The notes under the pieces were generated by a model. That model ran no database searches. It had not been told where the DNA came from and saw nothing but the letters and a program-made list of their open reading frames with translations. The translations under genes were made by a program, and so were the position numbers. This document shows positions 26,530-34,090 of a stretch of DNA of 64,000 bases, piece after piece. This DNA comes from Treponema sp. Marseille-Q4130 (lineage in GTDB: Bacteria > Spirochaetota > Spirochaetia > Treponematales > Treponemataceae): contig NZ_JACSET010000004.1 of the NCBI RefSeq assembly GCF_014334325.1, positions 124,001-188,000 on the forward strand, in the 5' to 3' direction. Within the stretch, counting starts at the first letter, position 1. Every line of letters starts with the position of its first letter.

Positions 26530-27014
26530 AAATACCCGTAACGCTCGACGGCGAAAAAACCGTACTCGAAGCATTTCCCTACGAAAAATTGATAAACGTG
26601 CTGAGGAGAAACGGCCGCCTTTCGGCAAAGTGCGGCTGCGAAGAGGGCGTCTGCGGCGCGTGTACCGTCTGCCTCGACGGTAAAGCCGTTCCGAGCTGCA
26701 TCGTTCCCGCCGCCCTCGCGCGGGATGCCGACATCGTAACGCTCGATGCCTTTTCAAAAACCGAAGATTACGAGGATATCGCAAAGGGATTCAATAAAGC
26801 GGGCATCAGGCTGTGCGGCTATTGCAACGCGGGAAAGATATTTGCGGCGCGGACTGTTTTGAACACCGCCGTGAAACCTGCAAGAAGGATGATCGCGGAA
26901 CAGGTTTCGCAGCTTTCGCCGTGCTGCACGAACACCGATATGCTCGTCGACGGTATCCTCTACGCCTTCGATTTTAAAGTGCAGCGTATGGGAGCGCAAA
27001 AAAATGCAAAATAG
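26526..27014 (+). CDS. xanthine dehydrogenase-like [2Fe-2S] subunit
   Basis: A 162-residue small subunit. The plant-type ferredoxin cluster motif is CGCEEGVCGACTVC with a fourth Cys in AVPSC (about residues 37-60). The second, helical cluster region has CGYC (about 99-102), but the usual CRC motif is replaced by SPCCTNTDM, so one ligand seems shifted by a residue. It overlaps the molybdopterin subunit by 4 nt (ATGA) and the FAD subunit by 11 nt. Electron transfer from the large subunit to FAD is the family role. Confidence 0.8.
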   Translation: MKIPVTLDGEKTVLEAFPYEKLINVLRRNGRLSAKCGCEEGVCGACTVCLDGKAVPSCIVPAALARDADIVTLDAFSKTEDYEDIAKGFNKAGIRLCGYCNAGKIFAARTVLNTAVKPARRMIAEQVSQLSPCCTNTDMLVDGILYAFDFKVQRMGAQKNAK

Positions 27015-27810
27015 CGACCACACGTTTTTCTTTGCAAAAACGATAAGCGAATTGTTTTACCAGCTCACATCGGTATCGGGTCTCGAAGTTGTCGGCGGCT
27101 GCACATCCCTTGAGCGTACGCCCCAAAAAGCGATTTCCGTTCACGGCATCTCCGAGCTTGCTTCCGTAGAGATGCACGAACGCTATCTCGACTGCGGACC
27201 TGCCGTCGTACTCTCGGATATCCTCTCCCTCGCAAGTGCGCGGGTTCCCGAAGCGCTTACCGAAGCGGTCAAAAGTATCGCAAACCCCTTTGTGCGGAAC
27301 ATCGCGACACTCGGCGGCAATATCTGTGCAGGAGGAATACGGAGATCGTTGTACGCCCCCCTCCTCGCCCTCGATGCCCGGCTCGAATTGAAAAGCGCGC
27401 TCGACACCGTCTATGTGCCGCTCGTCAATTTTACCGGCATACCGCACGGCTCGATTTTATCGAATATCCGCATACCCCTCGGCGATTGGGACGTAACGGT
27501 GTTTCGCCGTCTCGGAGCAGACCGCAAAATCACCGAGACAAGCGCTTCGTTTGCGTTTCTTGCAGACAACGAAAAAAACATGATAACGAATATCAAACTC
27601 GCGTTTTCGGGGGCGGTGACGTTTCGCTGTATCGAACTCGAAAACCGTCTCATCGGAACGCGCTTGCCGCTTGCGACAAAAGACATCTCGCTCTTTACGG
27701 ACACAGCCGCTTTGCAATTCGACGAAGCGGCAAAAGACGTTCCGTACAATCCGATTTTACGGACGCAGTTTGTCAATTTGACGCGCTATTCGCTCGAACA
27801 GCTGACATAA
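27004..27810 (+). CDS. xanthine dehydrogenase-like FAD subunit
   Basis: A 268-residue FAD-binding medium subunit of the CoxM/XdhB type. The key FAD motif NPFVRNIATLGGNICAGG is present (about 98-115), followed by PHGSILSNIRIPLGDW. The first FAD segment VVGGCTSLE (about 29-37) is degenerate compared with the usual AGGTDL. Together with the two upstream genes it completes a three-subunit molybdo-flavoprotein set within one operon led by sugar-modification genes. Its start overlaps the preceding gene by 11 nt. Confidence 0.78.
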   Translation: MQNSDHTFFFAKTISELFYQLTSVSGLEVVGGCTSLERTPQKAISVHGISELASVEMHERYLDCGPAVVLSDILSLASARVPEALTEAVKSIANPFVRNIATLGGNICAGGIRRSLYAPLLALDARLELKSALDTVYVPLVNFTGIPHGSILSNIRIPLGDWDVTVFRRLGADRKITETSASFAFLADNEKNMITNIKLAFSGAVTFRCIELENRLIGTRLPLATKDISLFTDTAALQFDEAAKDVPYNPILRTQFVNLTRYSLEQLT

Positions 27811-27930
27811 GCCTTAACGAAGCGGATGCAGCAGAAAAAAAAATAATAAAAGACATGCTAAAAAGCAAGGGCGGAACGCACCGATGCTTTTGCCTGTCGA
27901 AATATTTTGCAAAATTAAAAGGAGATTGCC

Positions 27931-28281
27931 ATGAAAGAGATTCTGTATCCGATTCTCGAACACATCGAATTTGTTATAAGCGTCATAAGCATCGCCGTCG
28001 TCATCTACGGTGCGCTCATCGCCGTCGTGCAATTTATCAAAGGAGAAGTGATACATTTCAGCGGCAAAGAAAAGCTTCGCACGATCATGGTCATCCGTTC
28101 GGATTTGGGCGTCTATCTTTTGCTCGGTCTCGAACTCCTCATCGCAGCCGATATCATAAAGACGATTTTAAACCCCGCACTCATCGAACTTTTGACGCTC
28201 GGCGGCATCGTGCTTTTACGAACGATATTATCGGTCTTCCTCGAACGCGAAATGAAAGGCTTAAAAGAGCTCAGCGAGTGA
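27931..28281 (+). CDS. DUF1622-type membrane protein
   Basis: A 116-residue inner-membrane protein with three hydrophobic segments (about 10-32, 58-78 and 83-102). The arrangement FVISVISIAVVIYGALIAVV followed by DLGVYLLLGLELLIAADIIK matches the DUF1622 family of small bacterial membrane proteins of unknown role. AAGGAG precedes the ATG at 27931. It ends 4 nt from the convergent queA stop. The 120 bp between the FAD gene and this gene hold nothing recognisable. Confidence 0.8.
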   Translation: MKEILYPILEHIEFVISVISIAVVIYGALIAVVQFIKGEVIHFSGKEKLRTIMVIRSDLGVYLLLGLELLIAADIIKTILNPALIELLTLGGIVLLRTILSVFLEREMKGLKELSE

Positions 28282-28285
28282 GGCG

Positions 28286-29320
28286 TCAGCGGATCAGCAT
28301 CGCGTCTCCGTAGCTGAAAAAACGGTAGCGTTTTTCTACGGCGATTTTATACGCATTTAAAATATGTTCACGCCCGGCAAAAGCGCTCACAAGCATGATG
28401 AGCGTCGATTCGGGCGTGTGAAAATTCGTAAAGAGTTCGTCCGCGACTTTAAATCGAAAACCGGGATACATAAAAATATGCGTACTCCCCGACCCCGCTT
28501 TTACAAAGCCGTTTTCGTCGCATGAAGATTCGAGCGTTCGCACGGACGTCGTTCCGACGGCAAGCACTCGTCTCCCGCTCCGTTTTGCATCGTTGATCTT
28601 TTGCGCGGTAATGTCGGGAACCGTGTACGCTTCTTCGTGCATTTTATGCTTTTCGATTTCGCTTTCGCGCACGGGCAAAAAAGTTCCGAGCCCGACGTGG
28701 AGCGTCACCCACGCGATATCGATCCCCTTCTCTTTCAGTCGCGAAAGCATGTCTTCGGTAAAGTGAAGGCCGGCAGTCGGACAGGCTGCACTCCCGGTCG
28801 TCTTTGCATACACGTTTTGATAGCGCTCCGCATCGGAAGCCGTATCGCCTCGCTTGATGTAAGGGGGAAGCGGTATGTGACCGTTTTTTTCAAACCAGCT
28901 TTCGGAAATCGGATCGTCAAAACGGAGATTTCGAAATTCCGTTCCGGCATCTTCTCCCTCAATAACGCCGAAGAAGCCGTCCGGAAACGCGTAACGCATG
29001 CCGCGCTTTTGTTTTTTTGCGCCCTTTACCATCGTGCGCCACAGAGAGCCTTTTTCATCGATTTGATGTAAAAACATAAACTCGCATTCGCGGCCGGTCG
29101 TCTCTTTTACACCGAACACACGCGCGCGGCGGACTCGGGAATCGTTAAAGATGGCAAGAGTGCCGGGCTCAAGCAAGTCGGGAAGATCGCGCATATCGAA
29201 GTGCGAAACGCTGCCGCTCTTCTTATCGAGGAGCATGAGTTTATCTTCGCCCCGTATACCCGACGGGTGCTGCGCGACAAGCTCTTCCGGCAGATCAAAA
29301 TAAAAGTCCGTCGTTTTCAT
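28286..29320 (-). CDS. queA: tRNA preQ1(34) S-adenosylmethionine ribosyltransferase-isomerase
   Basis: Moves ribose from S-adenosylmethionine to preQ1 in tRNA during queuosine synthesis. The 344-residue protein carries QueA motifs: DFYFDLPEELVAQHPSG at the N-terminus, LAIFNDSRVRRARVFG (about 62), the GSAACPTAGLHFT segment (about 170), HVGLGTFLPVRE and the C-terminal LIMLVSAFAGRE. The ATG at 29320 has AAGGAG ten bases upstream and lies inside the 3' end of ruvB (26-nt overlap). It is the last gene of the thrA-to-queA run. Confidence 0.95.
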   Translation of the reverse strand: MKTTDFYFDLPEELVAQHPSGIRGEDKLMLLDKKSGSVSHFDMRDLPDLLEPGTLAIFNDSRVRRARVFGVKETTGRECEFMFLHQIDEKGSLWRTMVKGAKKQKRGMRYAFPDGFFGVIEGEDAGTEFRNLRFDDPISESWFEKNGHIPLPPYIKRGDTASDAERYQNVYAKTTGSAACPTAGLHFTEDMLSRLKEKGIDIAWVTLHVGLGTFLPVRESEIEKHKMHEEAYTVPDITAQKINDAKRSGRRVLAVGTTSVRTLESSCDENGFVKAGSGSTHIFMYPGFRFKVADELFTNFHTPESTLIMLVSAFAGREHILNAYKIAVEKRYRFFSYGDAMLIR

Positions 29321-30404
29321 GACGAATCGCTCCTTCGATGCCGAGATGTTTGTACGCTTTTTCAGTCGCAAGGCGGCCCCTGTTTGTCCGCTGCAAAAGT
29401 CCGCATTGAATGAGATAGGGTTCATAGTAATCGACGAGGGTGTCGAGCGATTCTCCGACGGATATCGCAAGCGTTTCCGCTCCGACCGGCCCGCCGCCGA
29501 AGTTTTCGATAACCGAACGCAAAATCGTCCTGTCGTAACGCTCAAGGCCGAGACTGTCGATTTCGAGGCGCGAAAGACCGGCTTCGACGATATCCTTTGT
29601 GATCCTGCCGCGGCCGTCCACTTGCGCAAAATCGCGCATACGCTTGAGCACGCGGTTTGCGACGCGGGGGGTTCCGCGCGAACACGATGCGATGAGAAAG
29701 GCCGCATCGTCGTCGACCGAAACGGAAAGCAGCTTCGCTGAACGGTGAATGATCGAAGCGAGCTCTTCGCCCGTATAATAATTCAAGTGTTCGATGATAC
29801 CGAAGCGGCTGACAAGAGGCGTCGACACGCTGCCCGCCCGCGTCGTCGCTCCGACAAGCGTAAACGGCGGAATCGGAATGCGCACCGTGCGGGCTGCCGC
29901 TCCCTGACCGATCACCCAGTCGAGTTCGAAGTCTTCCATCGCGATGTAGAGCATCTCTTCGATCGCGGGCTTAAGCCGATGGATCTCATCGATAAAAAAC
30001 ACCGTCCGCGGCGTAATCGTCGAAAGGATGCCGACGAGGTCTTTGGGTTTATCGAGCGCGGGGGCCGACGTTATCTTAAAATCCGCTCCGAGTTCGTGTG
30101 CGGTGATCTGAGCAAGCGTCGTTTTGCCGAGTCCCGGCGGCCCTATCAAAAAGAGGTGATCGAGCGCTTCTTCCCGGTTCCGCGCCGCAGCGATAAAAAC
30201 CGAAAGATTTTTTTTCGTCGTTTCCTGTCCGAGAAATTCGTTTAAAAGCTGAGGGCGGAGTTTGTTTTCCTGCGCGTCATCTTCACCTGAAAAGTCTGCG
30301 CGGACGATGCGGGAAAAATTCTCTGGAGCGGAAAGAGATGAGTCAAGTGCGGCATCTTCATCGTGCATTTCAGCGTCGGTGCGTATTTTGCGTTTTCCGC
30401 TCAT
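29295..30404 (-). CDS. ruvB: Holliday junction branch migration helicase RuvB
   Basis: AAA+ motor that drives branch migration with RuvA. The 369-residue protein has Walker A GPPGLGKTTLAQ (about 117), Walker B FFIDEIHRL (about 166), sensor GATTRAG and the C-terminal winged helix (RTNRGRLATEKAYKHLGI). Before the conserved LRPQLLNEFLGQE lies an acidic extension of about 50 residues. The ATG at 30404 overlaps the ruvA stop (ATGA), indicating coupled translation; an ATG at 30368 is possible. Confidence 0.95.
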   Translation of the reverse strand: MSGKRKIRTDAEMHDEDAALDSSLSAPENFSRIVRADFSGEDDAQENKLRPQLLNEFLGQETTKKNLSVFIAAARNREEALDHLFLIGPPGLGKTTLAQITAHELGADFKITSAPALDKPKDLVGILSTITPRTVFFIDEIHRLKPAIEEMLYIAMEDFELDWVIGQGAAARTVRIPIPPFTLVGATTRAGSVSTPLVSRFGIIEHLNYYTGEELASIIHRSAKLLSVSVDDDAAFLIASCSRGTPRVANRVLKRMRDFAQVDGRGRITKDIVEAGLSRLEIDSLGLERYDRTILRSVIENFGGGPVGAETLAISVGESLDTLVDYYEPYLIQCGLLQRTNRGRLATEKAYKHLGIEGAIRHENDGLLF

Positions 30405-31015
30405 TGTGCAAGCTCCGTGAGGGCGCGGCGGAACACCGCATCCTCTTTTTCGGTTTGTTTTTTCGCGTCCCAGCCGTCCGTCTTTGAAAGACTCGAAGCC
30501 GAAGATGCGACCGCACCTTCGCATATCTTTCGTTCATAGCCCATAGATACGAGAGATGCGACGACCGCTTCAAAGGGATTCGCACTTACGCGGCGGGTAT
30601 CGGGGGCGCCCGGAATGGTCAGTTTGCCTTTGAGCGCGAGCAGCATTTTCGCCGCGGTTTTTTTTCCGATACCCGGAATCCGCTCGAGCACGGAAACGTC
30701 TCCTTTGTCGAGAGCCGAAACGAGATCGCTTCCCGCGATATTCGTCAGTATTTTTACCGCAGCCTTCGGGCCGATGCCGTCGACTTTTAAAAGATCGAAA
30801 AAAAGAGAGCGCTCTTCGTCAGACGCAAAACCGTAGAGCGACATGATATCTTGGCTGTGCACGAGATAGGTAAATATCCTGCCCTCTTCTCCGACGCGGG
30901 GAAGCGCATCGAGCGAAGAGCCGGGTACGGTGAGCATCCACTCGATGCCGTGCGTATCGATCGAAACCGTATTTTGAGATTTTCCGGTAATCGTGCCGGT
31001 AAGGCTGTTGAACAT
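30401..31015 (-). CDS. ruvA: Holliday junction DNA-binding protein RuvA
   Basis: Tetrameric junction-binding partner of RuvB, 204 residues. Domain I starts MFNSLTGTITGKSQNTV; the two helix-hairpin-helix motifs are LLKVDGIGPKAAVKIL (about 72) and LERIPGIGKKTAAKML (about 108). A C-terminal domain III for RuvB contact follows an acid/Ser-rich linker. It sits between ruvC (12-nt gap) and ruvB (ATGA overlap). Confidence 0.95.
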   Translation of the reverse strand: MFNSLTGTITGKSQNTVSIDTHGIEWMLTVPGSSLDALPRVGEEGRIFTYLVHSQDIMSLYGFASDEERSLFFDLLKVDGIGPKAAVKILTNIAGSDLVSALDKGDVSVLERIPGIGKKTAAKMLLALKGKLTIPGAPDTRRVSANPFEAVVASLVSMGYERKICEGAVASSASSLSKTDGWDAKKQTEKEDAVFRRALTELAQ

Positions 31016-31027
31016 GAGACCACTATA

Positions 31028-31570
31028 TCACAAAACATTTGCATAGTGCAAATGCGTGAGCGCACCCGCGAGCGCGTCGGCCGCGTGATCGGGCTTCGGT
31101 TCGGTTTCGAGAGCGAGAAGGAGTTTTACGTATTTTTCGACGAGAGCCTTGTCCGCTGCGGCCGTCCCCGTCACCGCCTGTTTGATTTGATTGGGCGTAT
31201 ATTCTCCGAGAGAGATACCGTGTTGAGCGATGCACAGCGTTACGACCCCCCGCGCTTCGGCAACACCCATCGCGGAAGACGTATTGCGCGCAAAATACAG
31301 TTTTTCCATCGCCGCTTCTCCGGGAGAGAATTCTTCGATGATCGAACAGAGCCGTGCGTAAAGCGCCAAAAGGCGTTCGCCGTGCGGAGTACGGGCAGCG
31401 GTTTCTATGACGCCGTAGCTTACCATGCGGTAGCGGCCGTCTTTATAATCGACCACGCCGAATCCCGTCGATGCAAGTCCCGGATCGATGCCGAGCACTC
31501 GCCGGATCTTTCTGCCGGATTTTTTTGCGCAGGCATTTTCCGTTCCCGGAAGCGGTTCGAAGCCGTGCAT
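31028..31570 (-). CDS. ruvC: Holliday junction resolvase RuvC
   Basis: Structure-specific endonuclease that resolves Holliday junctions. RuvC core motifs are RRVLGIDPGLASTGFGVVD (first catalytic Asp, about 29), EKLYFARNTSSAMGVAEARG (Glu, about 90) and the C-terminal HAADALAGALTHL (Asp pair). I start at the ATG at 31570, 2 nt past the ilvN stop, giving 180 residues with about 22 residues before the core. The order ruvC-ruvA-ruvB is complete. Confidence 0.93.
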   Translation of the reverse strand: MHGFEPLPGTENACAKKSGRKIRRVLGIDPGLASTGFGVVDYKDGRYRMVSYGVIETAARTPHGERLLALYARLCSIIEEFSPGEAAMEKLYFARNTSSAMGVAEARGVVTLCIAQHGISLGEYTPNQIKQAVTGTAAADKALVEKYVKLLLALETEPKPDHAADALAGALTHLHYANVL

Positions 31571-31572
31571 GA

Positions 31573-32064
31573 TTATTTTAAAACGTCCTCGCCGCGCCCC
31601 ATCGCGTTCAATCCCGTTTTGGCAAATTCGAGGATGCCGTAAGGTTCGAGGAGGGCGATGAGGCTCGCGATTTTTTCTTCGCTGCCGGTCGCTTCGATAA
31701 TCACGGATCCCGTGCTTACGTCGACGATGTGCGCGCGAAAGATATCGCAGGTTCCGATGATCGCCGCCCTGCTTTCCGCACCGGCCTTTACTTTGATGAG
31801 CGCCATTTCGCGTTCGCAGGTTTTCGCAGGATCGCAGTGCTGGATCGAAATCACTTCGACGAGCTTTGCAAGCTGCTTTTCGATTTGATCGAGGATGTAT
31901 TCGTCGCCCCTTACGACGATCGTCATGCGCGACTGTTCGGGGTTTTCGGTCGCACACACGGTAAGAGAATCGATGTTGTAACCGCGCCTGGAAAAAAGTC
32001 CCGACACGCGGCTCAAAACGCCCGCATGATTTTCAACGAGAATCGATATCACGTAATTTTTCAT
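31573..32064 (-). CDS. ilvN: acetolactate synthase small (regulatory) subunit
   Basis: Regulatory subunit for the first common step of branched-chain amino-acid synthesis. The 163-residue protein has an N-terminal ACT domain (ISILVENHAGVLSRVSGLFS, GYNIDSLTV) and the C-terminal IlvN domain (REMALIKVKA, GILEFAKTG). The ATG at 32064 is preceded by GAGGT. No catalytic IlvB gene is in the window, although ilvB and ilvN usually adjoin, so the partner must lie elsewhere or be absent. The aroF-pheA fusion lies 19 nt upstream and ruvC 2 nt downstream. Confidence 0.9.
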   Translation of the reverse strand: MKNYVISILVENHAGVLSRVSGLFSRRGYNIDSLTVCATENPEQSRMTIVVRGDEYILDQIEKQLAKLVEVISIQHCDPAKTCEREMALIKVKAGAESRAAIIGTCDIFRAHIVDVSTGSVIIEATGSEEKIASLIALLEPYGILEFAKTGLNAMGRGEDVLK

Positions 32065-32083
32065 ACAAACCTCATTGCCGCGC

Positions 32084-34057
32084 CTATATCTTTTTTCGGC
32101 TTTCGGCATAAATGCCGAGGAGCCGCACGTCTTCGGCTTCCGCTTTGAGCGCGGTCATCACGCCGTCGACGTACGAAGCGGCGTCGCGCTCGTTTTCAGG
32201 AAGCTCCGCGTCCGCGTAAAAGCGGTAACGCCACGGCTCTCCGTGAATCGGACGCGATTCTAGCCGCGTCAAATTGAGACGGGACGACTGAAACACGCCG
32301 AGGCACGAACACAGCGCGCCCGGTTCGTTTTTTACGCAGAACATAAACGACGCGGTATTCGGCGTTGCACCCAATGCTTTATAATTTTTATCGGCCGGCC
32401 GCTTCCCGCCGTTCGAATCGACAAAGTGATTCGGAGCAATGACGACAAAGCGCGTATAATTTGCCGCGTCGTCTTCGATAGAATCTTTGAGCACTTCAAG
32501 ATTATAATAATCGGCGTTGACGGCGCTTGCGATCGCGGCGTTTTCTTTCGACGCGAACTCGGCGACTTCGCTTGCAGCCGTCGCCGTAGAAACGCATTCG
32601 ATTTTACTCCAATTATAACGACGAAGAAATTTCGAACACTGACTGAGCGCCTGCGGATGCGAATACACCGTTTTTATCGAATCGAGCGACGCGCCTTTGA
32701 CGCCGAGCAGCGAATGCTGAATGCGAAGCAGCACCGCACCGACGATGCTCACATCTTCAAACTGCGTCAAGTTATCGTAGTTTTCGTACACCGAGCCCGC
32801 AAGCGTGTTTTCGATCGGCACCATGCCGTAATCCGCTTCTCCACTTGCGACCTTTTGAAAAATTTCACGGAACGAATCGACCGAAAGAGAAGCCGCTTCC
32901 CCGTCGAAATAACGCGATATCGCCTGCTCCGCATAGGCGCCCCGCTTTCCGCTGAACGCGCAGACGAGACCTTCCCTCGCTTTTTTTTGTCCGGACTCTT
33001 CGCGTTTTTTTTCCGCGTTCCTTAAACGCACGAGAGATTTTCCGACGACGGGCGAAAGCGCTTCTATGTCGCGCATGAGTTTATCGAACTGTTCGGGATA
33101 GAGCGACTGCGCTCCGTCGGAAAGCGCTTTATCGGGATTGCAGTGCACTTCCACGATGATACCGTCGGCTCCTGCGGCGACGGCTGCGAGTGCCATGGGT
33201 GACACTTTATCGCGGATGCCGAGTGCATGACTCGGATCGACGATGATCGGAAGATGCGTCATACTCCGCAAAATGGGGATCGCCGAAAGATCGAGCGTAT
33301 TGCGCGTCGCCCGCTCGTACGTACGGATACCGCGTTCGCACAAAATCACGTTTTTGCAGCCCGACGAAAGGAGGTATTCCGCGGACATAAGCCACTCTTC
33401 GATCGTCGCTGAAAGCCCGCGCTTTAAAATCACCGGCTTATCGATTTTTCCGAGACGCTTTAACAATTCGAAGTTTTGCATATTGCGCGCACCGACTTGG
33501 TACACGTCGACGCCGTGAGCTTCCATAACGGGAATGTACTCCGACGCGACGACTTCGGTAACGACCGGCATACCGTACGCATCGCCTGCTTCTTTTAATA
33601 ATTTTAAGCCTTCTTCACCCAAGCCTTGAAACGAATACGGAGAAGTGCGCGGTTTATAGGCGCCGCCCCGCAGCATGGCCGCTCCGCTTTTTGCAACGCT
33701 TTCGGCCGCGCACATCATCTGCTCCCGCGATTCGACGGCACAGGGACCTGCGATCGCCGTAATGCGCATGCCGCCGACTTTGACAACTTGACCGCGGTTC
33801 GAAAGGATTTCGACGACGGTGTTTTCGGGCTTAAACTCGCGGCTCGCCATCTTGTACGGTTTTGAAATCGGGATGACGCGCTCGACGCCGGAAAGTATTT
33901 CGACTTCACGCGGATCGACTTTGAGTTTGCCGACGGCGGCGATGATCGTCGCTTCTTCTCCGACGATTTCATTCGTTTTAAAATCGTTTTGGGCGAGAAA
34001 GAGCGAGAGCTTTTTTCTGTCGTCTTCGGAAATATTCTTTTTTAAAACGATAACCAT
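32084..34057 (-). CDS. fused DAHP synthase - prephenate dehydratase
   Basis: A 657-residue two-enzyme fusion covering the first shikimate step and the phenylalanine branch. Residues 1-70 are the ferredoxin-like regulatory domain of type I-beta DAHP synthase (LKKNISEDDRKKLSLFLA); 70-340 is the synthase barrel (AGPCAVESREQM, RGGAYKPRTSPYSFQG, VILKRGLSATIEEWLMSAEY, DPSHALGIRDKV). After a charged linker (about 345-362), residues 365-560 are prephenate dehydratase (FSGKRGAYAEQAISRYF, MVPIENTLAGSVYENYD, NYTRFVVI with its TRF motif). The last 90 residues are an ACT domain with the phenylalanine-binding ESRP motif. All key motifs are intact. Gene order thrA-this-ilvN suggests one amino-acid operon. 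Confidence 0.92.
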   Translation of the reverse strand: MVIVLKKNISEDDRKKLSLFLAQNDFKTNEIVGEEATIIAAVGKLKVDPREVEILSGVERVIPISKPYKMASREFKPENTVVEILSNRGQVVKVGGMRITAIAGPCAVESREQMMCAAESVAKSGAAMLRGGAYKPRTSPYSFQGLGEEGLKLLKEAGDAYGMPVVTEVVASEYIPVMEAHGVDVYQVGARNMQNFELLKRLGKIDKPVILKRGLSATIEEWLMSAEYLLSSGCKNVILCERGIRTYERATRNTLDLSAIPILRSMTHLPIIVDPSHALGIRDKVSPMALAAVAAGADGIIVEVHCNPDKALSDGAQSLYPEQFDKLMRDIEALSPVVGKSLVRLRNAEKKREESGQKKAREGLVCAFSGKRGAYAEQAISRYFDGEAASLSVDSFREIFQKVASGEADYGMVPIENTLAGSVYENYDNLTQFEDVSIVGAVLLRIQHSLLGVKGASLDSIKTVYSHPQALSQCSKFLRRYNWSKIECVSTATAASEVAEFASKENAAIASAVNADYYNLEVLKDSIEDDAANYTRFVVIAPNHFVDSNGGKRPADKNYKALGATPNTASFMFCVKNEPGALCSCLGVFQSSRLNLTRLESRPIHGEPWRYRFYADAELPENERDAASYVDGVMTALKAEAEDVRLLGIYAESRKKI

Positions 34058-34090
34058 AGCGCGCCTCCGCCGATTTTGAGACAGCCCTCT

